From positions 310,001 to 374,000 of the forward strand of contig CAVTIZ010000002.1 of NCBI GenBank assembly GCA_963735045.1: a DNA stretch of 64,000 bases, read 5' to 3'. How positions within the stretch are numbered: position 1 is the stretch's first letter; the number at the start of each line of letters is the position of its first letter. The position numbers and the translations under genes are program-made. This DNA comes from Salsipaludibacter sp963735045. Lineage in GTDB: Bacteria > Actinomycetota > Nitriliruptoria > Nitriliruptorales > Nitriliruptoraceae. The notes beneath the pieces were generated by a model. The model worked only from the letters and a program-made list of their open reading frames with translations, did no database searches and had not been told where the DNA came from. This document shows positions 8,862-17,397 of this stretch, piece after piece.

Positions 8862-9767
8862 ATGCCTGCGGTGGAGATCGTCGAGGTGGGGCCGCGAGAC
8901 GGGTTGCAGAACGAGGCCACGGTGCTGGATCCCGCGGCCCGGGTGGAATTCGTCGAGCGCCTGGTCGCCGCGGGGATCCGGCGGGTGGAGACCGTCAGCT
9001 TCGTGCATCCCGGTCGCGTGCCGCAGATGGCCGGTGCGGAGGAGGTCATGGCGGCCGTGCCCCGCACCGCGGCCGACGGCACGCCGGTGTCCCACATCGG
9101 GCTGGTCCTCAACGAGCGCGGCCTCGACCGGGCGATCGCGGCCGGCGTCGACGAGGTGAACCTGGTGGTCATCACCACCGAGGAGTTCTCCCGCCGCAAC
9201 CAGGGCGCGGGGGTCGAGGACGTGGTGGCCGCCACCCGGCGCATGCTCACTCGTGCCCGCGAGGCCGGCCTGGCCAGCACGGTGACCATCTCGGCGGCCT
9301 TCGGGTGCCCCTTCGCAGGCGAGGTCTCGACCGACGACGTCCTGCGCGTGGTCGACCCGGTGCTGGAGGCCGAACCCCACGAACTCGCCCTGGCCGACAC
9401 GATCGGGGTGGGTGTCCCGGCCGACGTCCGCCGCCTGGTCGAGGCCGTGCGAGCCCGCAGCGAGGTCGCGCTGCGGGCCCACTTCCACAACACCCGCAAC
9501 ACCGGGTACGCCAACGCCCTGGCGGCGGCCGACGTCGGCGTGGCCGCGCTGGACGCGTCCAGCGGGGGGTTCGGGGGCTGTCCGTTCGCGCCGGCGGCCA
9601 CCGGCAACATCGCCACCGAGGACCTCGTCTACGGGCTGTCCCGGTCCGGGTTCGACACCGGCCTGGAGGTCGGGGCTCTGACCGGCCCGGCCGCCTGGAT
9701 CACCGACCAGCTCGGTGAGGACGAGCCACCCGCGCTGCTCGGACGTGCGGGCAGCTTCCCGACGTGA
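8862..9767 (+). CDS. mvaB: Hydroxymethylglutaryl-CoA lyase family protein
   Basis: A 301-residue TIM-barrel lyase. It opens MPAVEIVEVGPRDGLQNE, the signature containing the catalytic Arg and metal-binding Asp. The metal-ligand histidines sit in RAHFHNTRNTGYAN, and the flexible catalytic-loop motif is SSGGFGGCPFAPAATGNI with the active-site Cys. Known members cleave HMG-CoA to acetoacetate and acetyl-CoA; paralogues act on citramalyl-CoA or related esters. Start chosen at the ATG at 8862 after GAGGATCAGGGG; an upstream GTG overlaps the operator. It is probably co-regulated with the CoA-transferase operon by the adjacent GntR protein. The symbol reflects the family, not a proven substrate. Confidence 0.85.
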   Translation: MPAVEIVEVGPRDGLQNEATVLDPAARVEFVERLVAAGIRRVETVSFVHPGRVPQMAGAEEVMAAVPRTAADGTPVSHIGLVLNERGLDRAIAAGVDEVNLVVITTEEFSRRNQGAGVEDVVAATRRMLTRAREAGLASTVTISAAFGCPFAGEVSTDDVLRVVDPVLEAEPHELALADTIGVGVPADVRRLVEAVRARSEVALRAHFHNTRNTGYANALAAADVGVAALDASSGGFGGCPFAPAATGNIATEDLVYGLSRSGFDTGLEVGALTGPAAWITDQLGEDEPPALLGRAGSFPT

Positions 9768-9772
9768 CGAAG

Positions 9773-9804
9773 CCGTGCCCGGACGCAGCGGCGTCCGGGC
9801 ACGG
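9773..9804 (+). terminator. Strong hairpin after the lyase gene
   Basis: A perfect 14-bp inverted repeat (arms 9773-9786 and 9791-9804, loop AGCG) begins 5 bases after the lyase stop. There is no T-tract, as is common for GC-rich actinobacterial terminators. It could also serve the convergent small membrane protein gene. Confidence 0.7.
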
Positions 9805-9828
9805 GTCCATCAGGGTGACGCGGTCGTG

Positions 9829-10110
9829 TCAGCGCCTGGTCGTCGACGCGTTGTCGGACACGTTGATGTAGATCACGATCACGATGGCGGCCACGACGAC
9901 CTCGACGATGAGCAGGATCCAGTCGATGCCGCCGGTCTCGCCTCCCCCGAGGAGGTTGTAGATCAGGCCGCCGATGAGGGCACCGGCGGCACCCAGGACG
10001 ATGGTCATGATCAGCGAGATGTTCTGCTTGCCAGGGATGACCAGGCGGGCCAGTGGGCCGATGATGATGCCGGCCAAAAGGGCCCAGAGGATGACGAAGA
10101 AGATATCCAT
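9829..10110 (-). CDS. GlsB/YeaQ/YmgE-family small membrane protein
   Basis: A 93-residue protein with three hydrophobic helices. The sequence MDIFFVILWALLAGIIIGP, then ARLVIPGKQNISLIMTIVLG and GAAGALIGGLIYNLLGGG, is characteristic of transglycosylase-associated (YeaQ/YmgE) stress membrane proteins, extended here by a third hydrophobic helix. Function is not established in this family beyond stress-responsive expression. A TAGCAT box (10215 to 10210, minus strand) about 100 bases upstream is a candidate -10. Confidence 0.9.
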   Translation of the reverse strand: MDIFFVILWALLAGIIIGPLARLVIPGKQNISLIMTIVLGAAGALIGGLIYNLLGGGETGGIDWILLIVEVVVAAIVIVIYINVSDNASTTRR

Positions 10111-10398
10111 GGGTGTGACTCCCGTGCCGGTTCGGAATGCGAGGACGGGGTGTCCACGCCGTGGGCGCGCGGGAGGGCTGTGGCACGAATCCCCGCACGT
10201 GTGGCCCGAATGCTAGTCCCGCGGAACTGCCGATCCATGCAGGTGCGGCGGCCACCCGGCCGTGTCGGCCGAGCCCCGTTCGACGCCGCCGCCGAACCGG
10301 CGACCATGGTGGTCCGGCGTGTCACCGTCGGCGCACGGGCCTAGAGTCCGGGTCCGGGCCGTGTCGACCGGGACGGGCCGTCCCGCCGGGAGGTGTCC
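10111..10398. promoter_or_regulatory. Divergent intergenic region with candidate -10 boxes
   Basis: No gene is supported in this 288-bp gap. It holds TAGCAT (10215 to 10210) reading left toward the YeaQ-like gene and TAGAGT (10342-10347) reading right, about 51 bases before the next start codon. No obvious -35 or operator was seen. Confidence 0.4.
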
Positions 10399-10842
10399 AT
10401 GAGCACGCCGGCGTCGGATGCCGCCGCGACCCCGCGGCCCGGCCGACCACGTCGCCTGTGGGTGGTCCTGGCCCTCGCCCTGCTGCAGGGGCTGGTGCTG
10501 GGTGCTGCCGGGGCGGGCGTGATCGCGGCCCGTGAGCAACCCGAACTCGCCGACGCGCTGGGAGAGGTCTCGAACGCGGCGACCGCCCTGCTGGTCACGG
10601 GGGTGGTCCTGGTCCTGCTCGGCGTGCTGCGGATCGGGCTGGCGTTGCTGTTGCTGCGGGGCAGCGAGGTCGCCCGGTCGTGGTTCGGGGCGGCGGCGAT
10701 GCTGCAGACCGCCATCGGGGTCTACGTCGTCGTGGGCCTGCAGGACCTGGGGGAGGCGGGCGTCGTCCCGGTGGCCCTGTCGGTCACCGAGCTGTGGCTG
10801 CTGTACGGCTCCGACGACGTCCATCGGTTCTTCGTCACATGA
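10399..10842 (+). CDS. Four-helix integral membrane protein, unknown function
   Basis: A 147-residue protein with about four membrane segments (LWVVLALALLQGLVLGAAGA, AATALLVTGVVLVLLGVLRI, FGAAAMLQTAIGVYVVVGLQ and a shorter VALSVTELWLLYG). The ATG at 10399 follows GGGAGG by 6 bases. I do not recognise a named family. Its stop overlaps the next start as ATGA, so it is translationally coupled to the DUF389 fusion protein and probably works in the same membrane context. Confidence 0.7.
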   Translation: MSTPASDAAATPRPGRPRRLWVVLALALLQGLVLGAAGAGVIAAREQPELADALGEVSNAATALLVTGVVLVLLGVLRIGLALLLLRGSEVARSWFGAAAMLQTAIGVYVVVGLQDLGEAGVVPVALSVTELWLLYGSDDVHRFFVT

Positions 10843-12575
10843 GCACGGATCCCGCCGTCGACGCGCAGGCCCTGGCCGCACGGGAGGGACTCGTCGACCC
10901 TGCTCGACTGGACGAACACCGGGACATGGCCCCGGGCCAGCCCCTGCTCGGTGTCCCCTCGTCGACCCTCCTGCGGCCGGCGGCCCTGCGCGGGCTCGCC
11001 ATGCTCGTGATCGCGGCCGCGGTCCTGCTGTGGCCGAGCCGGACGGAGGGGGTGCTGGCCGTGCTCGTGGGGATCGGGCTGGCCGTGCAGGCGGCCACGA
11101 CCATCGGCCAGGTGGTCCGCCATCCCGGGCAACGCCGGTTCTCCACGATGCTGTCGATCAGTGTCCTGGCCGGACTCGCGGCCGCGCTCGTGCTGCATCC
11201 CGACGAGTCGTTGGTGTCGGTCGCCCGGGTGATGGGGGTGGGACTGCTGCTGCTCGCGGCTCGCTCGGTGCGCGACTCCCTCGGCGGTCGCGCGCCGCGG
11301 ACGTGGGCCATGCTCAAGGGCGTGGCCCTGGGCCTGGCCGGCGGCCTGCTGCTGGCCTTCCCCGCCCAGGTGGTGGTCGTGGTGGTGTCCGTGGCCGCCG
11401 GGTTGGTGGGCATCTACGGGGTGCTGGAGATCTTCGGCAACGTCGCCCAGCAGCAACGGGCCGGTGGCAACGCCGACGGGGTCGACCGCGACGACGCCGT
11501 GGCCGGCGACCCACGGGGTGACGACGCGTCCGATCCCTCGGGTGCGGGCATGCGAGCACGCCGGGTCGGGGATCCGGTCCTGCAGTGGTTGCAGCATCGG
11601 CCGGACATGACCGAGGACCGGGTCGACCTGATGGCCAAGGTCTACTTCGAGGGAAGGGACGGACCGACCCGCTATGCCCGGTTCCTGGCGCTGATGGCCT
11701 TCGCGTCGGTGATCGCCTCGGTCGGGGTGGTGGTCGAGTCGACTGCCGTGGTGATCGGGGCGATGTTGATCGCGCCGTTGATGACCCCGCTGATGGCCAC
11801 TGCCCTGTCGGTGCCGTTCGGGTGGCCGCGCCGACTCCGTCGCAGCGCCGGCATCGCCCTGTCGGGCATCACCCTGGCCATCATCGTCGGCGCCCTGGTC
11901 GGGGCGATGGTCCCCCGCACGGTGGACGTGGCCAGCAACACCGAGATCCTGGCGAGGATCTCCCCGACGGTGGTCGACCTCGCCATCGCGGTCGCGGCCG
12001 GGGCGGCCGGGGCCTACGCCCTGGCGCGCCGCGACGTGTCCGACTCGCTGCCGGGGGTGGCCGTGGCCATCGCGCTGGTGCCACCGCTGACCGTGGTCGG
12101 CCTGTGCTGGCAGCAGGGCGAGTGGTCGGCCGGCAACGGGGCGCTGCTGTTGTTCGTGACCAATGGGATCGCCATCCTGCTTGCTGGTGGGCTGATGTTC
12201 GTCCTGGTGGGGGCCGCGCCGATCGAGCGGATCTCGGCCTCGCAGCAGCGCGTGCAGACGGCCCTGTTCGGGTTGGTGTCGTTGGCCATCGTGGTGGTGA
12301 TGCTGCTGGCGCTCAACGGCACGCAGTTGGCGCAGGCCGACCTGGCGCGGGCGGACGTGGAGGAGGTGCTCGCCGACTGGTCGGACGCCAACGAGGACTA
12401 CCGGGTGCTCGACGTCCGCGTCGAGGGCGACGGGACCATCGAGGTCGCCCTGGCCGGCCCGGGCCAGCCGCCGGGGATCGACCAACTCGTCGGTGACCTG
12501 CGAGACCGCGTCGGCGACGTCACCGTCGAGCTGTCGTGGACCCCCCAGCAGCAGCGGGTGTTCCCGGGCGGCTGA
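10839..12575 (+). CDS. HdeD-like plus DUF389 fusion membrane protein
   Basis: A 578-residue protein. Residues about 40-220 hold paired membrane helices of DUF308/HdeD type (GLAMLVIAAAVLLWPSRTEG and LLLAFPAQVVVVVVSVAAGL). After a charged linker, residues about 250-470 form the DUF389 (TIGR00341-like) core: MTEDRVDLMAKVYFEGRDGP, VVIGAMLIAPLMTPLMATAL, GFPWG-type turn VPFGWPRR and VAVAIALVPPLTVVGL. A soluble C-terminal tail of about 100 residues (YRVLDVRVEGDGTIEVALAG) follows. DUF389 proteins are uncharacterised conserved membrane proteins; the fusion to HdeD-like helices is unusual. The start overlaps the previous stop. Confidence 0.8.
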   Translation: MSTDPAVDAQALAAREGLVDPARLDEHRDMAPGQPLLGVPSSTLLRPAALRGLAMLVIAAAVLLWPSRTEGVLAVLVGIGLAVQAATTIGQVVRHPGQRRFSTMLSISVLAGLAAALVLHPDESLVSVARVMGVGLLLLAARSVRDSLGGRAPRTWAMLKGVALGLAGGLLLAFPAQVVVVVVSVAAGLVGIYGVLEIFGNVAQQQRAGGNADGVDRDDAVAGDPRGDDASDPSGAGMRARRVGDPVLQWLQHRPDMTEDRVDLMAKVYFEGRDGPTRYARFLALMAFASVIASVGVVVESTAVVIGAMLIAPLMTPLMATALSVPFGWPRRLRRSAGIALSGITLAIIVGALVGAMVPRTVDVASNTEILARISPTVVDLAIAVAAGAAGAYALARRDVSDSLPGVAVAIALVPPLTVVGLCWQQGEWSAGNGALLLFVTNGIAILLAGGLMFVLVGAAPIERISASQQRVQTALFGLVSLAIVVVMLLALNGTQLAQADLARADVEEVLADWSDANEDYRVLDVRVEGDGTIEVALAGPGQPPGIDQLVGDLRDRVGDVTVELSWTPQQQRVFPGG

Positions 12576-12677
12576 CTGGTCCCGGCGGGTCCTGGGGCCT
12601 GGGTGGGGGCAGCGGTCCTCGGGGACCGACCCCCGGGTCGGGGTCTAGTCTGGTGCCACCCGACCACGACGGCACCC

Positions 12678-13163
12678 GTGACCCACCATCCCGACGCTGC
12701 CTCGCCGGCCGCCCCGCCCACGCCGCGGCCCCCCACGGACCCCCGTGCCGGGCTGCGCGATCGCCGTGCACGGCTGCGCGATCCGGGTGTCGTGGCGTTG
12801 GCCGGTGTCGTCGGGTTGGTGGCGTTGCACCTGCGGGATCCGCACGTGGGCGGGAGCTGGGGCTGGTGTCCGTTCCATGCGATCACGGGCTGGTGGTGCC
12901 CGGGCTGCGGGGGACTGCGCGCCCTCCACGACCTGACCGACCTGGACGTCGCGGCCGCCGTGTCGGCCAACGTGTTGGCCGTCGTGGCAGCTGTCGCCCT
13001 GGCGGTCGCGTGGGTCGGGTGGGTGCGCGGGCGATGGACGGGCGCACGCGATCGCGACCGCCTGCTGGTGTTGTCGCCGATCGCCAACCGGACGGTCCTG
13101 GCCGTCATGGTCGTGTTCACGATCGTGCGAAACCTTCCCCCGGGGGCGGGGTTGGCGCCCTGA
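12678..13163 (+). CDS. DUF2752 membrane protein
   Basis: A 161-residue protein from the GTG at 12678, with a TAGTCT -10-like box 26 bases upstream (12646-12651). The diagnostic motif CPFHAITGWWCPGCGGLRAL, with the CPxCGxxR cysteine pair, marks DUF2752, a small membrane family of unknown role common in Actinobacteria. Three hydrophobic helices flank it. The N-terminal 35 residues are proline-rich and probably cytoplasmic. An earlier in-frame reading from 12603 lacks a convincing start. Confidence 0.8.
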   Translation: MTHHPDAASPAAPPTPRPPTDPRAGLRDRRARLRDPGVVALAGVVGLVALHLRDPHVGGSWGWCPFHAITGWWCPGCGGLRALHDLTDLDVAAAVSANVLAVVAAVALAVAWVGWVRGRWTGARDRDRLLVLSPIANRTVLAVMVVFTIVRNLPPGAGLAP

Positions 13164-13260
13164 TTCCCCCGGCGGCCCGGCAACGGGAATACCCGGTTGC
13201 GCCGGGAGCGCGTGCTAGTGTCTCGGCCGTCGCCATGCCATCCCACGATCAGGGTCCACC

Positions 13261-13722
13261 ATGTCCAGCACGCCGCCCCCGCCTCCCTCCTCCTCGACGG
13301 CCGCGGTCGGCGCAGGTCACCCGTTCGCCGCGTGGGGCACCCGCGTCGGGGCGTACCTGATCGACTGGCTGGTGGCGGTGGTGCCGGCCGCGATCCTTGC
13401 GGGTATCGGCGCCCTGATGGGGGACGGCGGTCTCGGCACGCTGCTGTCGCTGCTCGCATCGGTGGCTGCACTGGCCATCGTGATCTGGAACCAGGGTGTC
13501 CGTGAGGGCCAGACGGGCCAGTCCATCGGCAAGGGCGTGCTCGACATCGAGACGATCGAGGAGGGTGGTGGCTACCTGGGCGCCGGCCAGGGCGTGCTGC
13601 GGGTCATCCTCATGGGCCTGCTCGGCAGCCTGTGCTTCCTGAACTACCTGTGGCCGCTCTTCGACGACCAGAACCGGTGCTGGCACGACATGATCATCAA
13701 CTCGCGGGTCGTCACCGCCTGA
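13261..13722 (+). CDS. RDD-family membrane protein
   Basis: A 153-residue protein with a Pro/Ser-rich N-terminus and an RDD domain: WGTRVGAYLIDWLVAVVPAA (Arg and Asp of the name), TGQSIGKGVLDIETI, and DDQNRCWHDMIINSRVV, with three membrane helices. RDD proteins are small transport-related or structural membrane proteins of largely unknown substrate. A TAGTGT box at 13216-13221, 39 bases before the ATG, is a candidate -10. Confidence 0.88.
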   Translation: MSSTPPPPPSSSTAAVGAGHPFAAWGTRVGAYLIDWLVAVVPAAILAGIGALMGDGGLGTLLSLLASVAALAIVIWNQGVREGQTGQSIGKGVLDIETIEEGGGYLGAGQGVLRVILMGLLGSLCFLNYLWPLFDDQNRCWHDMIINSRVVTA

Positions 13723-13790
13723 TCCGTCCCCCCATCCCGGCCACCACGCCGTCGGGGGGAGCGGGCCACCGGTCGGGATAGCCTGCGGCC

Positions 13791-16544
13791 ATGCCGTCCT
13801 CACGATCCGTCCGGGGCCCCGTGCTCGGGCTCGTGTTCACCGTGGTCGTGCTCACGGTCGTGGGTGTCGTCCTGGTCTGGCGGCAGGGACCTGGCGTCGC
13901 CACCACCGACCACCGCATCGCGGTCGGTGACGGCGTCGAACTGGACGCGACCCTGTGGGTCCCGGCGTCGGCCACGTCCGACACCCCGGCCTCGGCCGTC
14001 CTGGTCGCCCACGGCTTCGGCGGCTCCCGGGACGCGGTCGCCGACGACGCGCGCGTGCTCGCCGAGCAGGGACATGTCGTGCTCGCCTGGTCCTCCCGGG
14101 GGTTCGGCGCGTCCGGCGGTGAGGTCGGCCTGCAGGACCCGGCGGCCGAGGTGGCCGACGTCGGCGTCCTCGTGGACTGGCTGGCCGCACGCCCCGAGGT
14201 GGCCCGCGACGCCCCGGGCGACCCCCGGGTGGGGATGACCGGGGCCAGCTACGGGGGTGGCGCGACGTTGCTGGCCGGTGCCGCGGAGCCGAGGCTGGAT
14301 GCCCTGGTCGCGGTGTCGGCCTGGCACTCGCTGGTCGACGCCCTGTCACCCAACGCCTCCGACGACGACGTCACCGGCGTCCTGAAGGTCCAGTGGGCCT
14401 CGGGCCTGTTCGCCTCGGGGGCGAGCCCGGGCGGGCTGTCGGCCCTGGTCGGGGACGCCGGTGGGACGACGACGGACCCAGGGGAGGCGGTGACCGGGCC
14501 GCCGACGACACCGGAGGACGCCGGGGACGCGGCAGCGACCGTCGACGCCTCCTCGTGTGGGCGCTTCACCGCCACGTTGTGTGCTGCCTGGGCCGACAGT
14601 GCCGAGGCCGGTCGGCTCGACCCGGCCGCCATCGACCTGCTCGCCCGCGCGGACCTGGCCGGCCGGCTGGGATCGATCGGGGCGCCGACACTGGTGGTGC
14701 ATGCCCGCGACGACACGTTGTTCCCGCTCGACCAGTCGCTGGCCAACGCCCGTGGCATCGCCGCCGGCGGCACACCGGTCGCGCTGCGGTGGCTGCCCGG
14801 CGGTCACGGAATCGACGCCGAGGACGGCAACACCGCGCGTCGTCGTGACCTCACGGCGACCTGGTTCGCACGCTGGCTGGACGGCGACGAGGTGGACACC
14901 GGCCCGGTGTTCGCGTCCGTCGACCGCGAGGCGGGCGAGGACCGGACGGCCGAGCGGCTCCCGACCCCCGCGGACCCGGTGACCCTGGCCCTGTCCGCCG
15001 ACGGGGGGCTGGTCGCCCCGGGCGAGGCCATCCCGGGCGACCGGTCGTGGGACGCGCCGCCCGGTGGCGTCCCGGCCGCCCTGACCAGCCTCCCCGGGCT
15101 GGCCGCGCTGGGCGACCTGCTGCCGCCCACGGACCTGCCGGGCCAGCACGTGGCGTTCACGTCGCCGCCGTTGGCCGACGACGTCGACGTCCTGGGAGGT
15201 GGGACGGTGCGCGTCGGCATCGACGCCACCACGTCCGAGGCGGTGCTGTTCGCCAAGGTCCTCGACATCGCCCCGGACGGACGTCCGAGCCTGCCCCAGC
15301 AGGCGGTGGCACCCGTCCGGCTGGACGACCTGCCGACCACCGCGACGATCACGCTGCCGACCCTGGACCACACCTTCGCGGCGGGCCATCGTGTCCGGCT
15401 GGTCCTGGCGGCCACCGACCAGGCCTTCGACAACCCTCGCACCCCCGGTCGCGTGACGGCCACGGTGGGTCCCGACGCCGTCCTGGCCCTGCCGACCGCC
15501 CCGCCCCCGGCGGTCGACGGCGGACCGCTGGTGGTGTCATTGGTCGTGGTGGCGGGTGCGGTCGTGCTCGCCGTGGGCGCCTGGTGGGTCCTGCGCCGTC
15601 GACGCGTCACCGCCGCCGGGCTGGTGGTCGACGACAACGCGGCGGCCGTTGACGTCCGCGGCCTGCGCAAGGTCTACGCCAACGGCTTCGTCGCCGTCGA
15701 CGGGGTGGACCTCCGGGTCGAGCGCGGACAGGTCTTCGGGTTGCTGGGCCCCAACGGTGCCGGCAAGACCTCGACCCTGCGGATGGTGCTCGGCCTGGTG
15801 ACCCCGACCGCCGGGGAGGTGCGCCTGCTGGGCCACCGCGTCGGGCCGGGCCATGCCGTGCTCGGCCACGTCGGCGCGCTGGTCGAGGGCCCGGGGTTCG
15901 CCCCCTATCGCTCGGGGCTGGACAACCTGCGGGACTTCTGGCGTGCCGGGGGCCAGCCCATGGCGGACGCCGAGCTGGACCGTGCCCTGGAGGTCGCCGC
16001 CCTGGGGGAGGCGCTGCACCGGCCGGTCGGCACCTACTCCCACGGGATGCGGCAGCGCCTCGGGATCGCCCAGGCGTTGCTCGGCAACCCCACGCTGCTG
16101 GTCCTGGACGAACCGACCGACGGCCTCGACCCCGGCCAGATCCGCGGGATGCGCGACCTGTTGTCCGACCTCGCGACCGAGGGTCGCACGGTGTTGGTGT
16201 CCAGCCACCTGCTGGCCGAGGTGGAACAGGTGTGCACCCACGCGGCCGTGCTGGTCGGCGGGCGGGTGGTGGCCAGCGGCCCGGTCGCGGAGCTGGGCGG
16301 CGAGGCGCGAACGGTCGAGGTTCGCACGGACCAGCCGGCCGAGGCCGCCGCGCTGCTGGCCGCGATCGACGGTGTCGGGGCCGTGCGCCGCCAGGGGCCG
16401 GGCGTGCTGGTGGACCTGGGGGAGCAGTCCGTGCGGGTCCTGGTGGCCAGCCTCGTCGAGGCCGGGATCGGGGTCCGGGCGGTCACGCCGCGTCGTCGGC
16501 TCGAGGACGCCTTCCTGCAACTGGTGGATGGAGGTGGCGGGTGA
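13791..16544 (+). CDS. Exported alpha/beta hydrolase fused to an ABC transporter ATPase
   Basis: A 917-residue three-part protein. Residues about 8-30 are a membrane anchor. Residues 45-560 form an X-Pro dipeptidyl-peptidase/CocE-like alpha/beta hydrolase (AVLVAHGFGGSRD, nucleophile Ser in MTGASYGGGATLL, His in WLPGGHGIDAEDG) with a jelly-roll-like C-terminal domain. A second membrane helix follows (LVVSLVVVAGAVVLAVGAWW), then a full ABC ATPase: Walker A LLGPNGAGKTSTL, signature YSHGMRQRLGIAQAL, Walker B LLVLDEPTDGLD. The hydrolase should face outside and the ATPase inside. TAGCCT at 13779-13784 lies 7 bases before the ATG, suggesting a leaderless mRNA. The stop overlaps the permease start (GTGA). 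Confidence 0.88.
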   Translation: MPSSRSVRGPVLGLVFTVVVLTVVGVVLVWRQGPGVATTDHRIAVGDGVELDATLWVPASATSDTPASAVLVAHGFGGSRDAVADDARVLAEQGHVVLAWSSRGFGASGGEVGLQDPAAEVADVGVLVDWLAARPEVARDAPGDPRVGMTGASYGGGATLLAGAAEPRLDALVAVSAWHSLVDALSPNASDDDVTGVLKVQWASGLFASGASPGGLSALVGDAGGTTTDPGEAVTGPPTTPEDAGDAAATVDASSCGRFTATLCAAWADSAEAGRLDPAAIDLLARADLAGRLGSIGAPTLVVHARDDTLFPLDQSLANARGIAAGGTPVALRWLPGGHGIDAEDGNTARRRDLTATWFARWLDGDEVDTGPVFASVDREAGEDRTAERLPTPADPVTLALSADGGLVAPGEAIPGDRSWDAPPGGVPAALTSLPGLAALGDLLPPTDLPGQHVAFTSPPLADDVDVLGGGTVRVGIDATTSEAVLFAKVLDIAPDGRPSLPQQAVAPVRLDDLPTTATITLPTLDHTFAAGHRVRLVLAATDQAFDNPRTPGRVTATVGPDAVLALPTAPPPAVDGGPLVVSLVVVAGAVVLAVGAWWVLRRRRVTAAGLVVDDNAAAVDVRGLRKVYANGFVAVDGVDLRVERGQVFGLLGPNGAGKTSTLRMVLGLVTPTAGEVRLLGHRVGPGHAVLGHVGALVEGPGFAPYRSGLDNLRDFWRAGGQPMADAELDRALEVAALGEALHRPVGTYSHGMRQRLGIAQALLGNPTLLVLDEPTDGLDPGQIRGMRDLLSDLATEGRTVLVSSHLLAEVEQVCTHAAVLVGGRVVASGPVAELGGEARTVEVRTDQPAEAAALLAAIDGVGAVRRQGPGVLVDLGEQSVRVLVASLVEAGIGVRAVTPRRRLEDAFLQLVDGGGG

Positions 16545-17359
16545 GCACGGAGCTGCGTCGCCAGCTGGCCCGACGCCGCACCTGGGTGGCCCTGGCCGGC
16601 ACCGCCCTGGTGCCGGTGATCATCGCGGTCGCACTGGTCGTCAACGGCGGTGGCGGCGGGGGTTCCGACGACGGCGGTGGTGGGGGTGATCCCACCGGCC
16701 TGTTCGACCTCGCCACGGCCTCGGGCCTCAACTTCGCGCTGGTCTCGATCGCGGCCATGAGCCCGTTCCTGGTCCCGGTCGTGGTGGCCCTGTTCACCGG
16801 TGACACGGTGTCGTCCGAGGCCGGGTGGGGCAGCCTGCGCTACCTCCTGGCGCGGCCGGTCGGCCGGTCGCGCCTGCTCGCTCGCAAGCTGGCCGTCGGC
16901 GTCGTGCTCGGGCTGGTGGCGGTGGCGATCGTTCCCCTGTCGGGGACGATCGCGGGAACGCTGGCCTTCGGGTGGACCGGGGTGCAGACCCCCTTCGGCG
17001 TCCTGGCGGCCGGGGACGCGATCCTGCGTCTGGTGGCCGTGTGTGGCTACGTCGCCTGGTCGACCGCGTGGGTGGCGGCGCTGGCGTTCTGGTTGTCCAC
17101 GACCACCGATGCCCCGGTGGGTGCCGTCGCCGGCACCATCGTGCTGGTCATCGTGGTCCAGATCCTCGACGCCATCACCGCCCTGGGGTCACTGCGGGAC
17201 TGGTTGCCGGTCCACGAGGGCACCGCGTGGCTGGGCCTGCTGGCGTCCCCAGCCCGGACCGGGGACCTCGCCCGCGGGATCCTGCTGCAGGTCCCGTACG
17301 TGGTGGTGTTCCTCGGGCTCGCCTTCTGGCACTTCCGGCGCAAGGACGTCCTGTCCTGA
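16541..17359 (+). CDS. ABC-2-type transporter permease
   Basis: A 272-residue integral membrane protein with six predicted helices; the first extracytoplasmic loop is a Gly/Asp run (GGGGGGSDDGGGGGD). The pattern GWGSLRYLLARPVGRSRLLA is typical of ABC-2 permeases of drug or lipid exporters. Its GTG overlaps the stop of the hydrolase-ATPase fusion, so both are made together and presumably form one exporter, perhaps of a substrate also processed by the attached hydrolase. Substrate unknown. Confidence 0.85.
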   Translation: MSTELRRQLARRRTWVALAGTALVPVIIAVALVVNGGGGGGSDDGGGGGDPTGLFDLATASGLNFALVSIAAMSPFLVPVVVALFTGDTVSSEAGWGSLRYLLARPVGRSRLLARKLAVGVVLGLVAVAIVPLSGTIAGTLAFGWTGVQTPFGVLAAGDAILRLVAVCGYVAWSTAWVAALAFWLSTTTDAPVGAVAGTIVLVIVVQILDAITALGSLRDWLPVHEGTAWLGLLASPARTGDLARGILLQVPYVVVFLGLAFWHFRRKDVLS

Positions 17360-17397
17360 ATCCGGTCCCGTCGGGGTTCGGGCGGCGACGGATTCAG
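17356..17397. terminator. Possible bidirectional hairpin between convergent genes
   Basis: Arms CTGAATCCG (17356-17364) and CGGATTCAG (17389-17397) pair perfectly around a GC-rich loop. It spans the stops of the permease and the convergent MFS gene and could end both transcripts. The 24-base loop makes it only a moderate candidate. Confidence 0.4.
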
